In this document: positions 17,387 through 25,683 of the stretch, piece by piece | How the letters are laid out: every line of letters begins with the position of its first letter | Numbering within the stretch: position 1 is the first letter of the stretch | Assembly: GCA_036380835.1 (NCBI GenBank) | Contig: DASVDZ010000081.1 | Span: 1-64,000 of the forward strand | Direction of reading: 5' to 3' | Source: DASQJL01 sp036380835 | GTDB lineage: Bacteria; Eisenbacteria; RBG-16-71-46; SZUA-252 | DNA: 64,000 bases | The notes under the pieces: model-generated | The model's database searches: none | Seen by the model: the letters and a program-made list of their open reading frames with translations, nothing else | What the model was told of the DNA's origin: nothing | Position numbers and translations under genes: made by a program

Positions 17387-18108
17387 GGGGTGGGATCGGG
17401 CTTCGAGGGCGGCTCGTCGGCGTCCGCCTCGCTCGACGCCTTGAAGTTCACCATCGGCACCGTCGTCCGGTTCCCCGCGGGATAGTCCACCATCACGATG
17501 TCCCGTAGCGCCGCGATCCGGTGCGTGAGACCGGCGATCGTCTCGGTTGCCTGGCGGATCCGCTGCACCTTCTCGCGCGCCTCGGGCGGGATCGCGGGGT
17601 GGACGTAGAGGAGCTGGGCGTTCCCCTGGATGACCTGGAGCGGGTTGTTGATTTCGTGGTTCAGCGCGACCGCCATCGCCGACACCGCCTTCATCCGCTC
17701 GGCCTTCAGGCGCTCGTCCGACGCCTGGTGGAGCGCCAGCGCGTTCCGCGCCTTGATCGGGAGCTGGAAGCGGATGTCCCACTCGGTGAGCGGCTTCATG
17801 AAGTAGTCGACCGCCCCCAGGCTCAGGCTCCGCTCCACGTCGTCCGGCGCGGTCGAGGCGCTCGCGACGATGACCGGAATGTCCCGGAACCGGTCGTTCG
17901 AACGCATGGCGTGGATCACGTCGAACCCGTTCGGGCTCGGCATCATGAGGTCGAGCAGGACCAGGTCGACGCGCTCCTGGCTCAGGATGTCGAGCGCCTG
18001 GCGGCCGTCCTCGGCCTCCGAGAAGCGGTAATCGCCTTGGCGCAGGATCATCCGGAGCAGCTTCCGGTTGTGGGCCTCGTCGTCAACGAGGAGTAGGTGG
18101 TACGGCAT
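17365..18108 (-). CDS. Receiver domain joined to a HisKA-like helical domain, no ATPase
   Basis: 247 residues. A complete receiver occupies 1-120, with the acidic pair Asp9-Asp10, phospho-acceptor Asp53 (LLDLMMP) and Lys105. A dimerisation/phosphotransfer-like domain follows at about 135-205, with His151 in ALNHEINNPLQVIQGNAQLL. No HATPase_c domain follows, only a Pro/Ser tail, so the protein cannot phosphorylate itself. It could be a phosphotransfer protein or an adaptor for the kinase encoded upstream in the same operon. ATG 18108 has GAGGGG before it. It overlaps the receiver gene by 26 bases and the convergent gene at its 3' end by 22. Confidence 0.85.
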   Translation of the reverse strand: MPYHLLLVDDEAHNRKLLRMILRQGDYRFSEAEDGRQALDILSQERVDLVLLDLMMPSPNGFDVIHAMRSNDRFRDIPVIVASASTAPDDVERSLSLGAVDYFMKPLTEWDIRFQLPIKARNALALHQASDERLKAERMKAVSAMAVALNHEINNPLQVIQGNAQLLYVHPAIPPEAREKVQRIRQATETIAGLTHRIAALRDIVMVDYPAGNRTTVPMVNFKASSEADADEPPSKPDPTPQTPNVG

Positions 18109-18511
18109 GGCCCCTCTTCACGATGAGGTTTTGGATTCGATCGATCAGCTCGTCCGCGCTCACGATCGGCTTGGAGATGTAGTCGTCGGCGCGCGAATCG
18201 TGGAGGAACTTCTCCCGCGACCCCTTCATCGCGTGGGCCGTGGCGAGGAGGATCGGGATCCGGCGCGCCTCCGGATCCTGCTTCAGGCGCCGCGAGATCT
18301 CGAGGCCGTCCACCGGCGCGCCTTCCCACTCGCTGTTCGACAGGGAGACGTCCATGATGATGAGGTCCACCGCGCCCGCTCGCGCCTTCTCGAAGACCAG
18401 GGCCGGGTCCTCGGTCACCTCGACGTCGTAGCCCGCCTTCCGCGCCAGGATCAGCTGGAAGAGCTTGGCGTTCATCGGGTCGTCCTCGACGACTAGAATT
18501 CGAAGCGCCAT
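18083..18511 (-). CDS. Single-domain response regulator (CheY/DivK-like)
   Basis: 142 residues, a lone receiver. Acidic pair Asp10-Asp11, acceptor Asp54 (IIMDVSLS), Thr in LLATAHAM and Lys114 in ISKPI are all present. An extended loop after Asp54 (SEWEGAPVDG) resembles DivK/polar-differentiation type receivers. No output domain, so it works by protein contact. GGGAGG lies seven bases before its ATG. It sits 10 bases after the sensor kinase and overlaps the next gene, so the three are one operon. Confidence 0.92.
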   Translation of the reverse strand: MALRILVVEDDPMNAKLFQLILARKAGYDVEVTEDPALVFEKARAGAVDLIIMDVSLSNSEWEGAPVDGLEISRRLKQDPEARRIPILLATAHAMKGSREKFLHDSRADDYISKPIVSADELIDRIQNLIVKRGHAVPPTPR

Positions 18512-18521
18512 TTGCCTCCCG

Positions 18522-20945
18522 TCAGACGCGCCGGCTTCCGCCCCGGCGCGCCGATTCCTCCGTTTCGCGGCGCGGACGATCCGCGGCCGATTCCAACGGC
18601 GGGAAGGTGAGCGTGGCCGTGGTGCCTCGCCCGATCCCCTCGCTCTCCACCGTGATGGTGCCGCCCATGTTCTGCATCAACGCCTTCGAGATGGCGAGCC
18701 CGAGGCCCGTTCCCGCGTGGCGCCGCGTGTACGATCCGTCGATCTGCGCGAACTTGGTGAAGAGCCGCGCGCGTTGCTCCGGGGCGATTCCCGCGCCCGT
18801 GTCCTCGACGACGATCCGCGCCCGCCCCGTTCGCTCGTCCCGGTCGGCACGGACCCGCACCTCCCCTGTATCGGTGAACTTCACGGCGTTCCCAAGCAGG
18901 TTCATCATCACCTGGCGCACGCGCGCCGCGTCGAGGTGCGCCTCGAGGGGCTCCAAAGGCAGGTCCACCAACAGGTTGAGCCCTCGGCTCAGGGCCATCG
19001 GGCTGATGGCGTCGACGGCGGACCGGACCGGGCCGCGGAGGTCGCCGGGGCTCACCGTCAGCTCGAAGCGGCCGGCCTCGACCTTCGCCAGGTCGAGGAT
19101 GTCGTTCAGGAGTCCCAGGAGGTGCTCGGCGCTCCGGCGAATCTGCCCGGCGAACTCCCGCGATTCCTCCTCGGTCTCGTGCGACCCCTGCTCGATCAGC
19201 GTGGCGAACCCGATCACCGCGTTGAGCGGCGTCCGAAGCTCGTGCGACGTGTTGGCCACGAACTCGTTCTGCATCCGGCGCGCCTCCTCCAGATCCTCGT
19301 TCGCGCGCTGCAGTTGATCGTTCAGGAGCGCGAGCTCCTGCGTCCGATTGGCGATCTCGATCTCGCGCTCGCGCCGCTCGGCCACGTCGTGCCCGACCAG
19401 CACCATCGCGTTTCGGGCCCCGGCGCGGTCGTACGTCGGGGAGATGCGGACCTCGGCGGGGAAGCGACCCCCCTTCGGCCGGACGAACCAGATCTCCCCG
19501 GAGAACTCCCCGGATTCACCGGCGCGCATCCAGGGCGGGGCGCCCCCGGGGTCCACCGCGACGATCGCCTCGAGGCGCTGTCCGATCAGGGTGCCTTCGG
19601 CGACGCCGAGCGCCGCCTGCGCGGCCGGATTCGCGTGCGTGATGCCAAAGTCGGGGTCGAGTCCGAGCAGGATCTCCCCCGTGCCCATCGTGAAGGAGGC
19701 GAGCATCTGGTCGCGCCGCTCCATGCGGATCCGCTTCAAGCCGACCGACACCTGAGTCGCCATCCATCGGATCAGGGCCAGGTCCTCCGGCTCGAACCGC
19801 CGGGAGCGCGGCACGTAGCACTCGAGGACGCCGATCGTGTCGGATCCGTCGGTGAGGGGAACCGCGACGATCACGGGGCGGGGGCCGAGCCCCGGCGTGA
19901 GCGCCGGAAAGGCGTAGTCGGGGAGCGCCGCCGGGTCGCGGACGATCACCACCTCGCGGTGCCAGGCGGCGCGGGCGGCCGGGGAGCGGGCGTCGCGGGC
20001 GATCGCGTCGGGACGGATCTCGGACCGGGCCTCCTCCGGAAGCTCGCGGACGGCGAAGAGCGCGAGCCGGCCGTCGCGCGGGTCGCGTAGGAACATCGCC
20101 CAGTGCGCGATGCTGCTCCCCTCGGCGATCGCGTCGAGGGCGCAGCGCACGAGATCCTCGTCCTTCTCGGCGCGGGCGAGGGTGTCGCCGACCCGGTGGA
20201 TGCTGATCTCCGCCTGCATCGCGCGGACCCGCTCGAGCTCGGCCAGGCGACGGCGAAACCGGACCGAGCCGATCGCCGCGATCCCGACGATCAGAGCGAG
20301 CGCGACGGCGCTCCCGTCTCGGCGCATTTCGGCGAGACCTCGCGTCGTGGAGGCGGTATCGAGATCGACGCCCGCGATTCCGGTCGTCCCGCCGTCTCGG
20401 TCGCGGACGGGCGCGAGCGCTGTCGTGAGGCCGGGGCCCGTCGCGGGAGCCGACGTCACGGTGGGGGCCTGCCGCGCCTCGAACAGCGGCGCGCCGGTCG
20501 TCGAAACGAACACCGCGCCCTCCGCACGGGGCGAGCCAGGGGTCGAGGAGGCAAGGAGCACCCTCCAGTCGCCCGTCGCGGCGTCGCGCCGGAGCAGGTA
20601 GACGGAGCGGATCTCGGGACTCACCTGGCGGAGCGTCAGGAGGCGCTCCCCCAGCTCGCGTCGCGCCACCGGGTCGAGCGCCTCGCCGGCCGCGGGAAGT
20701 CCCGGCTCCTCGTTCCTCACGGTCGCGGCGATCGATTTCGCGAGCTCGAGGGCGTGGCTCTGACGTTCGCGCTCGATCCCGAGGCCCGCGCGCTCGGTGA
20801 ACAGCCAGACGGTCCCGAGCGTCAGGAGGACGCCGAGGGAGACCCCGACGGCGTACCGGATCGCGATCCAACGGCGGAGCGCCTGGCGGCTGAGCCCGGT
20901 CGGCGGAAAGGAGCGCCGCGGGACGACGGATTCGAGGAAACCCAA
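18522..20945 (-). CDS. Membrane sensor histidine kinase with GAF and PAS domains
   Basis: 807 residues if translation starts at TTG 20945. Order: membrane helix near 28-50, an extracytoplasmic sensor domain of some 190 residues, a second helix, a GAF domain, a PAS domain, a coiled coil, and HisKA with the phospho-accepting His near 568 in NTSHELRTPLN. HATPase_c follows with N-box NLLGNAVKF, DTGAGI and GTGLGLAI. It senses an unknown signal and most likely phosphorylates the receivers encoded just downstream. The start is chosen because GGGAG precedes the TTG by five bases and the frame upstream is atypical; an earlier start in the divergent gap cannot be excluded. Confidence 0.9.
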   Translation of the reverse strand: MGFLESVVPRRSFPPTGLSRQALRRWIAIRYAVGVSLGVLLTLGTVWLFTERAGLGIERERQSHALELAKSIAATVRNEEPGLPAAGEALDPVARRELGERLLTLRQVSPEIRSVYLLRRDAATGDWRVLLASSTPGSPRAEGAVFVSTTGAPLFEARQAPTVTSAPATGPGLTTALAPVRDRDGGTTGIAGVDLDTASTTRGLAEMRRDGSAVALALIVGIAAIGSVRFRRRLAELERVRAMQAEISIHRVGDTLARAEKDEDLVRCALDAIAEGSSIAHWAMFLRDPRDGRLALFAVRELPEEARSEIRPDAIARDARSPAARAAWHREVVIVRDPAALPDYAFPALTPGLGPRPVIVAVPLTDGSDTIGVLECYVPRSRRFEPEDLALIRWMATQVSVGLKRIRMERRDQMLASFTMGTGEILLGLDPDFGITHANPAAQAALGVAEGTLIGQRLEAIVAVDPGGAPPWMRAGESGEFSGEIWFVRPKGGRFPAEVRISPTYDRAGARNAMVLVGHDVAERREREIEIANRTQELALLNDQLQRANEDLEEARRMQNEFVANTSHELRTPLNAVIGFATLIEQGSHETEEESREFAGQIRRSAEHLLGLLNDILDLAKVEAGRFELTVSPGDLRGPVRSAVDAISPMALSRGLNLLVDLPLEPLEAHLDAARVRQVMMNLLGNAVKFTDTGEVRVRADRDERTGRARIVVEDTGAGIAPEQRARLFTKFAQIDGSYTRRHAGTGLGLAISKALMQNMGGTITVESEGIGRGTTATLTFPPLESAADRPRRETEESARRGGSRRV

Positions 20946-21090
20946 GACGACTCCCTGTTGGAGGAGATCCGATTGGTGCGCTCGGGAGATATCGGCAGGT
21001 CGGCGATGGAACTGGAGCCCGGAACCCCGGGTAGAGCGAGGAGACGTCTCGTCTAGCGTTTGCAACCACAAGGGATTATCATCAGCGGCC

Positions 21091-22281
21091 GTGCGCCACC
21101 CCCGTTTCCCCGAGATCCTGCTCGTCGTCTCCATCGCCGCGGCCCTGACGGGCTGCGCGCAGCGCGCCGAGCGCCTGGTCGGAAACGAGCGGCTGATCCG
21201 TGGCGCGGGGGGCCTCGGAAGCACGCTTCGCGCCTACGGCCCCCTCGATCGCGACACCTACGTCGCCGCCGACACGGCCGACCGTGGGAACACCCTGATC
21301 GTCGGCGTCGAGGGCGCCTTCGAGGCCCGCGTCCTGATGAGAGCCGGCCGCATCGTTCTCCCCGATACCAACGACGTCTCCGTCTCGATCGACTCGATGT
21401 TCCTCGACATGCAGTTCGATGGGGGGATCGACATCCCCAGCACCACCCTCCAGCTCTCGTCCGCGTCGGCGGCGTACGACTCGATGAACGTGACCTGGCC
21501 CGGCCCCGGGCTCGGGGCCGTCATGGGCCAGTCCGACCCGAGCGGCCAGATCGGGACCTACAAGATCGGGCTCGGAAACGCGGCGGCGTTCGGATTCTTC
21601 AAGGCGTGGGCGAACGATTCCACGCTCGTCCCGGCCCTCGTGCTGCGCGGCCTGAACCCGGGCGTCGCCGGATTCCGTGCGGGGACGGGCCGCATCCGGA
21701 TCGCGTACCACCATCTCGTCTCGGGGGTGTCCGCGCCCGACACGGTGAACACGCCGATCGCCTCCGACCTCTTCATCCACTCGCCGCTCTCGCCGGCGCC
21801 CACGGGGACCGACGCGACGCTGATCCTGGGGGGGCGGTACGAACCCGGGCTCGCGCTCCACTTCCCGGTCGGGACGTTCTCGGAGGGATTCTCGATCAAC
21901 GAAGCGCGCGTGGTCCTTCGGATCGACACGGCGACGATGCAGTTCTTCGGGACCCACGATTCCGTGAACGTCGAGGTCCACCGGATCGGGAACGCGTGGC
22001 CGGAGGGGGTGTTCGACGCCCGCGATCTCGGCGCCGACCAAGCCGCGCTTGGCGTCGTGGCGAACTTCCGAGTGCGGGCCTCGAGCGACTCGCTCCTCAT
22101 CGTGCCGGTGCCCACGGCGCTCGTCCGCGAATGGTCCGCGACGCCCTCGTCGAACAACGGCATCCTGCTCCGGATCGGCGAGTCGTTCCGGTGGCCGGAG
22201 CTCCATGTCTTCTCGCGCGAATCGTCCCGCCCGCCGGAGCTCTGGGTGAGCACCACCAGCCCGCCTCCGGGGAGGTTCTGA
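21091..22281 (+). CDS. Exported lipoprotein, DNRLRE/CBM-like beta-rich
   Basis: 396 residues from GTG 21091. The signal peptide ends in a lipobox, AALTGC, so the mature protein starts at Cys and should be lipid-anchored. The rest is beta-rich and appears to have two halves. DTYVAADTADRGNTLIVG followed by a region on ordered strands recalls the DNRLRE/CBM96-like modules of secreted proteins; the match is by pattern only. It is followed after four bases by a barrel-like protein, and the pair probably acts together at the outer membrane. No promoter with good hexamers is visible in the 145-base divergent gap before it. Confidence 0.65.
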   Translation: MRHPRFPEILLVVSIAAALTGCAQRAERLVGNERLIRGAGGLGSTLRAYGPLDRDTYVAADTADRGNTLIVGVEGAFEARVLMRAGRIVLPDTNDVSVSIDSMFLDMQFDGGIDIPSTTLQLSSASAAYDSMNVTWPGPGLGAVMGQSDPSGQIGTYKIGLGNAAAFGFFKAWANDSTLVPALVLRGLNPGVAGFRAGTGRIRIAYHHLVSGVSAPDTVNTPIASDLFIHSPLSPAPTGTDATLILGGRYEPGLALHFPVGTFSEGFSINEARVVLRIDTATMQFFGTHDSVNVEVHRIGNAWPEGVFDARDLGADQAALGVVANFRVRASSDSLLIVPVPTALVREWSATPSSNNGILLRIGESFRWPELHVFSRESSRPPELWVSTTSPPPGRF

Positions 22282-22285
22282 GGAA

Positions 22286-23533
22286 ATGCGCCGTCTCCTG
22301 ATCGCCGCGCTCGTCGCGGCGCCGCTCCTGGGCGCGACGCCGTCCTTCCTGCCCGCGCCGGGGATCCCGGCGGCGCGCGCCAACTCGGTCTTCGCTCCGG
22401 GGGGGCTGGGCGAGCCCTCGCTGGAGGAAAGCGCTCGGATCCGCGCCCTCGGCGGCGCGGGCGCGGCCGAGCACGGACCCCAGTCGTTCTCGCTGGTCAA
22501 CCCGGCCAGCATCGCCGAGGTCGAGCACCTGATCATCGAGGGGACCGTCCTCCCGACCTACCGCCGGATCCAGACGGCCGACATCGGCACGGAGACCGCG
22601 CGCGAGACCGCGTTCCCCTCCGCGCGCGCGCTGATCCGGCTTCCGGGCCGGCTCGTCCTCGGCGGGGCCTACCTCGTCGGGACGAGCGCCCGCTTCAGGA
22701 TCGATCGCGCCGAGAACGCCGGCACGCCGTCCACGCTCCGGATCGACGGAACGGGGGGCATGGACCTGATCCGCCTGAGCCTGGCGCGGCGCCTGAGCCC
22801 GACGATCAACGCCGGGCTCGACTACGAGATCGTGGCGGGGAGCTTCCGCGAGGAGTGGCGGCGCGAGTTCGCCGACACGGCGCTCGCCCTGACGCGCGAC
22901 ACGCTCGAGACCTCATACACGCAGCGGGGACGGCTCCGGCTCGGGATCCAGGCGATCCGAGGCGACTGGACCCTGGGCGCCGTCTACGAGACGCCGCGGG
23001 ACCTGCCGCTCCAGGAGACCCAGCGCACCGCGGGGAGCCGGGTGAGCGGACCGGCCGGGACGCTTCGCATCCCCTCCGGGTACACCGTCGGCCTTTCGGC
23101 GCCGATCTCGGAACGATTGCGGGCGGTGGGGCAGTATCGCCGGGCCAACTGGAGCCGCTCCTCCCTCGCGAGCGACCTCGTCGACTTTCGCGCCATGCGC
23201 CGCATCTCCCTTGGCCTCGAGCGGCGGCGCGCCTCGATCGCGGGGATCCGCGCCGGGCTCCTCGACCGCGTGCCGCTTCGCGTCGGAGCGACGTTCCTCC
23301 GCTGGCCCGATCTGCTCCCGGTGGCGGGAGCGAGCGACATCTCCGGGGGCGTCGCCGGCGTCGACGAGTGGGCGGTCTCGGTGGGAACGGGCCTTCAGAC
23401 CCAGGATCGCGGGGGCGCCATCGACTTCTCGCTCGAAGCGGGCTCGCGCGGGAGCCGCGATCGGCTCGGCGCGAGCGAGCGCTTCATCCGGCTCGGTATC
23501 TCGCTACGGGTGAGCGACGATACCTGGAAGTGA
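22286..23533 (+). CDS. Predicted outer-membrane beta-barrel protein
   Basis: 415 residues. An N-terminal signal peptide (MRRLLIAALVAAPLLGA) is followed by an RALGGAGAA segment, like the start of FadL/PorV-type barrels where RA-x-GGAG and an NPAS motif (here LVNPASIAE) occur together. The rest is alternating amphipathic strands, and the protein ends in a hydrophobic-alternate strand. It may be a channel or a secretion-associated barrel. GAGGAA precedes the ATG, four bases after the lipoprotein stop. Its 3' end overlaps the convergent GH15 gene by 30 bases. Confidence 0.75.
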   Translation: MRRLLIAALVAAPLLGATPSFLPAPGIPAARANSVFAPGGLGEPSLEESARIRALGGAGAAEHGPQSFSLVNPASIAEVEHLIIEGTVLPTYRRIQTADIGTETARETAFPSARALIRLPGRLVLGGAYLVGTSARFRIDRAENAGTPSTLRIDGTGGMDLIRLSLARRLSPTINAGLDYEIVAGSFREEWRREFADTALALTRDTLETSYTQRGRLRLGIQAIRGDWTLGAVYETPRDLPLQETQRTAGSRVSGPAGTLRIPSGYTVGLSAPISERLRAVGQYRRANWSRSSLASDLVDFRAMRRISLGLERRRASIAGIRAGLLDRVPLRVGATFLRWPDLLPVAGASDISGGVAGVDEWAVSVGTGLQTQDRGGAIDFSLEAGSRGSRDRLGASERFIRLGISLRVSDDTWK

Positions 23534-25537
23534 CGGCCTCGCGTCGACGGCGACCCGGCGCTCCCGGCGCGCCGGCGCCGGCTCGCCGCACCGCTCGCAC
23601 CGCGTGAGGGTCCGCGCCCGCTCCACGTAGTCCGCGACCGTCGCGACGAACCACGCGTGCGCCCCGAGCGAGGGGGACGCGCTCACCGTTCCCCCGCCGT
23701 ACGGATGGAGCTGCTCCGGAAGGCAGCCCGCCCCCTCCGCCCGCGCCGCCGCCCAGAGGAGAAGGATCCGCGCCCCGGCGAGGTCCTGCAGGCTCCGCGC
23801 CGAGCGGATCGAGTGCTGCGCGAGCCAGAGCGTGGCCGCGATCCAGGGGTTCCCCGGCACTTCCGCGAGGTCGCTCCCGATCGAGCCGAGCGCGTCTCGC
23901 TCGTAGCGCGCGAGCCCGCCGACGCCGGTCCGGACCCAGAGTCGCGCCTTCACCGCGTCCACGGTGGCGCGGACGCGCGGGTCCTCGGGCTCGAGATCGT
24001 CGAAGAGCCCGAGCCAGAGCAGCGAGGCGTCGAGCGTCGCGTCGACCGCGCGCGCGTCCCCTTCGCGCGGCGCCGAGCGGACGAAGCGGCCGAGGTCGGG
24101 GCGATAGAACTCCCGCACCATCGCGCGCGAGACGAGGTCGGCCGCCACGATCCACGAGCGGGCCCGGGCCGACTCGCCGAAGAAGGCGGCGAGACGCGAC
24201 GCGCCGCGCAACCCGCCGCGCACGGCCGCGGCGACGGAGGCGTGAGCCCCCCAACGCTCCTCCCAGAGATCGGTCGAGAGCGGAAGGCCCGTGCGCGCGT
24301 CGAGCGCCGCGGCGAGGCGGTCGGCGGCGGGCGCCATCACGTCGAGGAAGAGGGGCGCCATGAACTCGGCGTCCCGTTCCCGCTCGAAGTGGCGCGCGGC
24401 GGCCCACAGATGGAGCGCTACGCCGTCGAGCGCGCGGCGGGAGCGGTCGGCGGCCGGGGCGGGGGAGCCCGCCGCGTCGAGCACCGGCACGAGCTCGCCC
24501 GCCTCCAGCGCCGCGCGGCCGGCGAACGAGAGGTAGCGCCGCGTCGCGGCCGGATAGCCCGCCCGTCCGAGCGCGTCGGCGGCGATCGAGGCGTCGCGGA
24601 GCCAGCACCAGCGGTATTCGGGGCGCGCCGCCGGCCCCGACGGAGGCTCGACGCCCGAGAGGATCGCGCCGTCCGGCGTCTGGTGGAGCCGGAGCGTGAC
24701 GAGGCTCTTCGTGTAGAGGGCGTTCACGTCCTCGGGCAGGTCGGCCCGATCGCGCGCTCCGTGGCTCGCCCAGACGTTCCAGTACGAGCGCGTGCGCGTG
24801 GTCAGAGCCGCGATCCCGCTCCGCCTGAACGCGGCGTCGACGTCGCGCGCCTCGGGGATCGTGCGCGCCGCGGCGATCGACGCGGTCACCATGGCGGCGG
24901 CCCCCGGGGCGAGCGGGATGGGAACGCCGATGACCGAATCGACGATGCCGCTCGCCTCGGCGGCGCCCTGGATCCGGCCCTGGGCCGCCTCCTCCGCGGT
25001 TCCCGGCGCTTCCTCGGAGGCACGCGCGGCGGCGGCGGCGAAGACGATGCCGGGGCCGTCCGGTCCATCGAGATTCAGGAGCAGCGCACGGCGGCCGGCG
25101 TGGTGGATCAATCCGCCGCTCGCCGCGTCGCGCAGGGCGGCCTCGCCCGTGCTCGGCGTGCCGGGCGCGAGCCTCAGGTCGTGGTGCAGGAGGAGCCGCG
25201 CGTCGCGGAAGCGGTCGCCGCGGTTCGTCACCTGGATCCGCCGCGCGAGGAGGGGGAGGCGGCTCAAGACGAGCGACTCGACCCAGACCTCGAGGCCCCA
25301 ATCGGGCGCGATCAGGGAGAAGTCGGCGATCGGCGCGTCGCCCATGTGGCCCGCGGTCGAGTGAAACCCTTCGGACAGCCACCGGAACACGCCGTCCACC
25401 ACGAGCGCGATCCGCGCGGGGCGGCGGAGGAGCTGATGGTCGGGAGCGAGGTGGGGCGCGTAGAGCTCGTGCAGGGCCGCCGCGCGGTCCCCGGTCGCGA
25501 GGATGGTTCCGTTTCCGATCACGAACGCGCGCGACAG
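23504..25537 (-). CDS. Glycoside hydrolase family 15 (glucoamylase-like)
   Basis: 677 residues. The N-terminal beta domain begins near FVIGNGTILATGD with DLYFP-like LYAPH. The (alpha/alpha)6 barrel carries EYRWCWLRDASIAADAL, the hallmark GH15 region, and a C-terminal segment with LPEQLHP and SPSLGAHAWFV that corresponds to the second catalytic Glu region. No signal peptide, so it is cytoplasmic, likely hydrolysing alpha-glucosidic bonds (trehalose or maltooligosaccharide). An AAGGAGG Shine-Dalgarno lies five bases before CTG 25537; the next GTG (15 bases in) is too far from it. The CTG start is therefore proposed, though a TTG 27 bases upstream is possible. Confidence 0.85.
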   Translation of the reverse strand: MSRAFVIGNGTILATGDRAAALHELYAPHLAPDHQLLRRPARIALVVDGVFRWLSEGFHSTAGHMGDAPIADFSLIAPDWGLEVWVESLVLSRLPLLARRIQVTNRGDRFRDARLLLHHDLRLAPGTPSTGEAALRDAASGGLIHHAGRRALLLNLDGPDGPGIVFAAAAARASEEAPGTAEEAAQGRIQGAAEASGIVDSVIGVPIPLAPGAAAMVTASIAAARTIPEARDVDAAFRRSGIAALTTRTRSYWNVWASHGARDRADLPEDVNALYTKSLVTLRLHQTPDGAILSGVEPPSGPAARPEYRWCWLRDASIAADALGRAGYPAATRRYLSFAGRAALEAGELVPVLDAAGSPAPAADRSRRALDGVALHLWAAARHFERERDAEFMAPLFLDVMAPAADRLAAALDARTGLPLSTDLWEERWGAHASVAAAVRGGLRGASRLAAFFGESARARSWIVAADLVSRAMVREFYRPDLGRFVRSAPREGDARAVDATLDASLLWLGLFDDLEPEDPRVRATVDAVKARLWVRTGVGGLARYERDALGSIGSDLAEVPGNPWIAATLWLAQHSIRSARSLQDLAGARILLLWAAARAEGAGCLPEQLHPYGGGTVSASPSLGAHAWFVATVADYVERARTLTRCERCGEPAPARRERRVAVDARPSLPGIVAHP

Positions 25538-25645
25538 ACGATCCTCCTTGGAATCCCGCTCCAACTTCGATGCCGCCGGGCCGCACGCTACCAGACGCGC
25601 TCGACCGCGGTCAACGGCTCCCCCGCGAACCAACGGAGATGTCGA

Positions 25646-25673
25646 TTGACACGCGTCACCCCCGCGTTACGAT
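25646..25673 (+). promoter_or_regulatory. Sigma70-type promoter TTGACA-16-TACGAT, near-leaderless
   Basis: TTGACA at 25646-25651, 16-base spacer, TACGAT at 25668-25673. The predicted transcription start is 25680, four bases before ATG 25684. No ribosome-binding site lies before that ATG. Confidence 0.7.
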
Positions 25674-25683
25674 CTACCCCCGC

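Noticed and set aside
25639..25641. ATG 25639 as the start of the processive GT2
   Set aside because: It lies before the TTGACA/TACGAT promoter and would add 15 residues not typical of the family.
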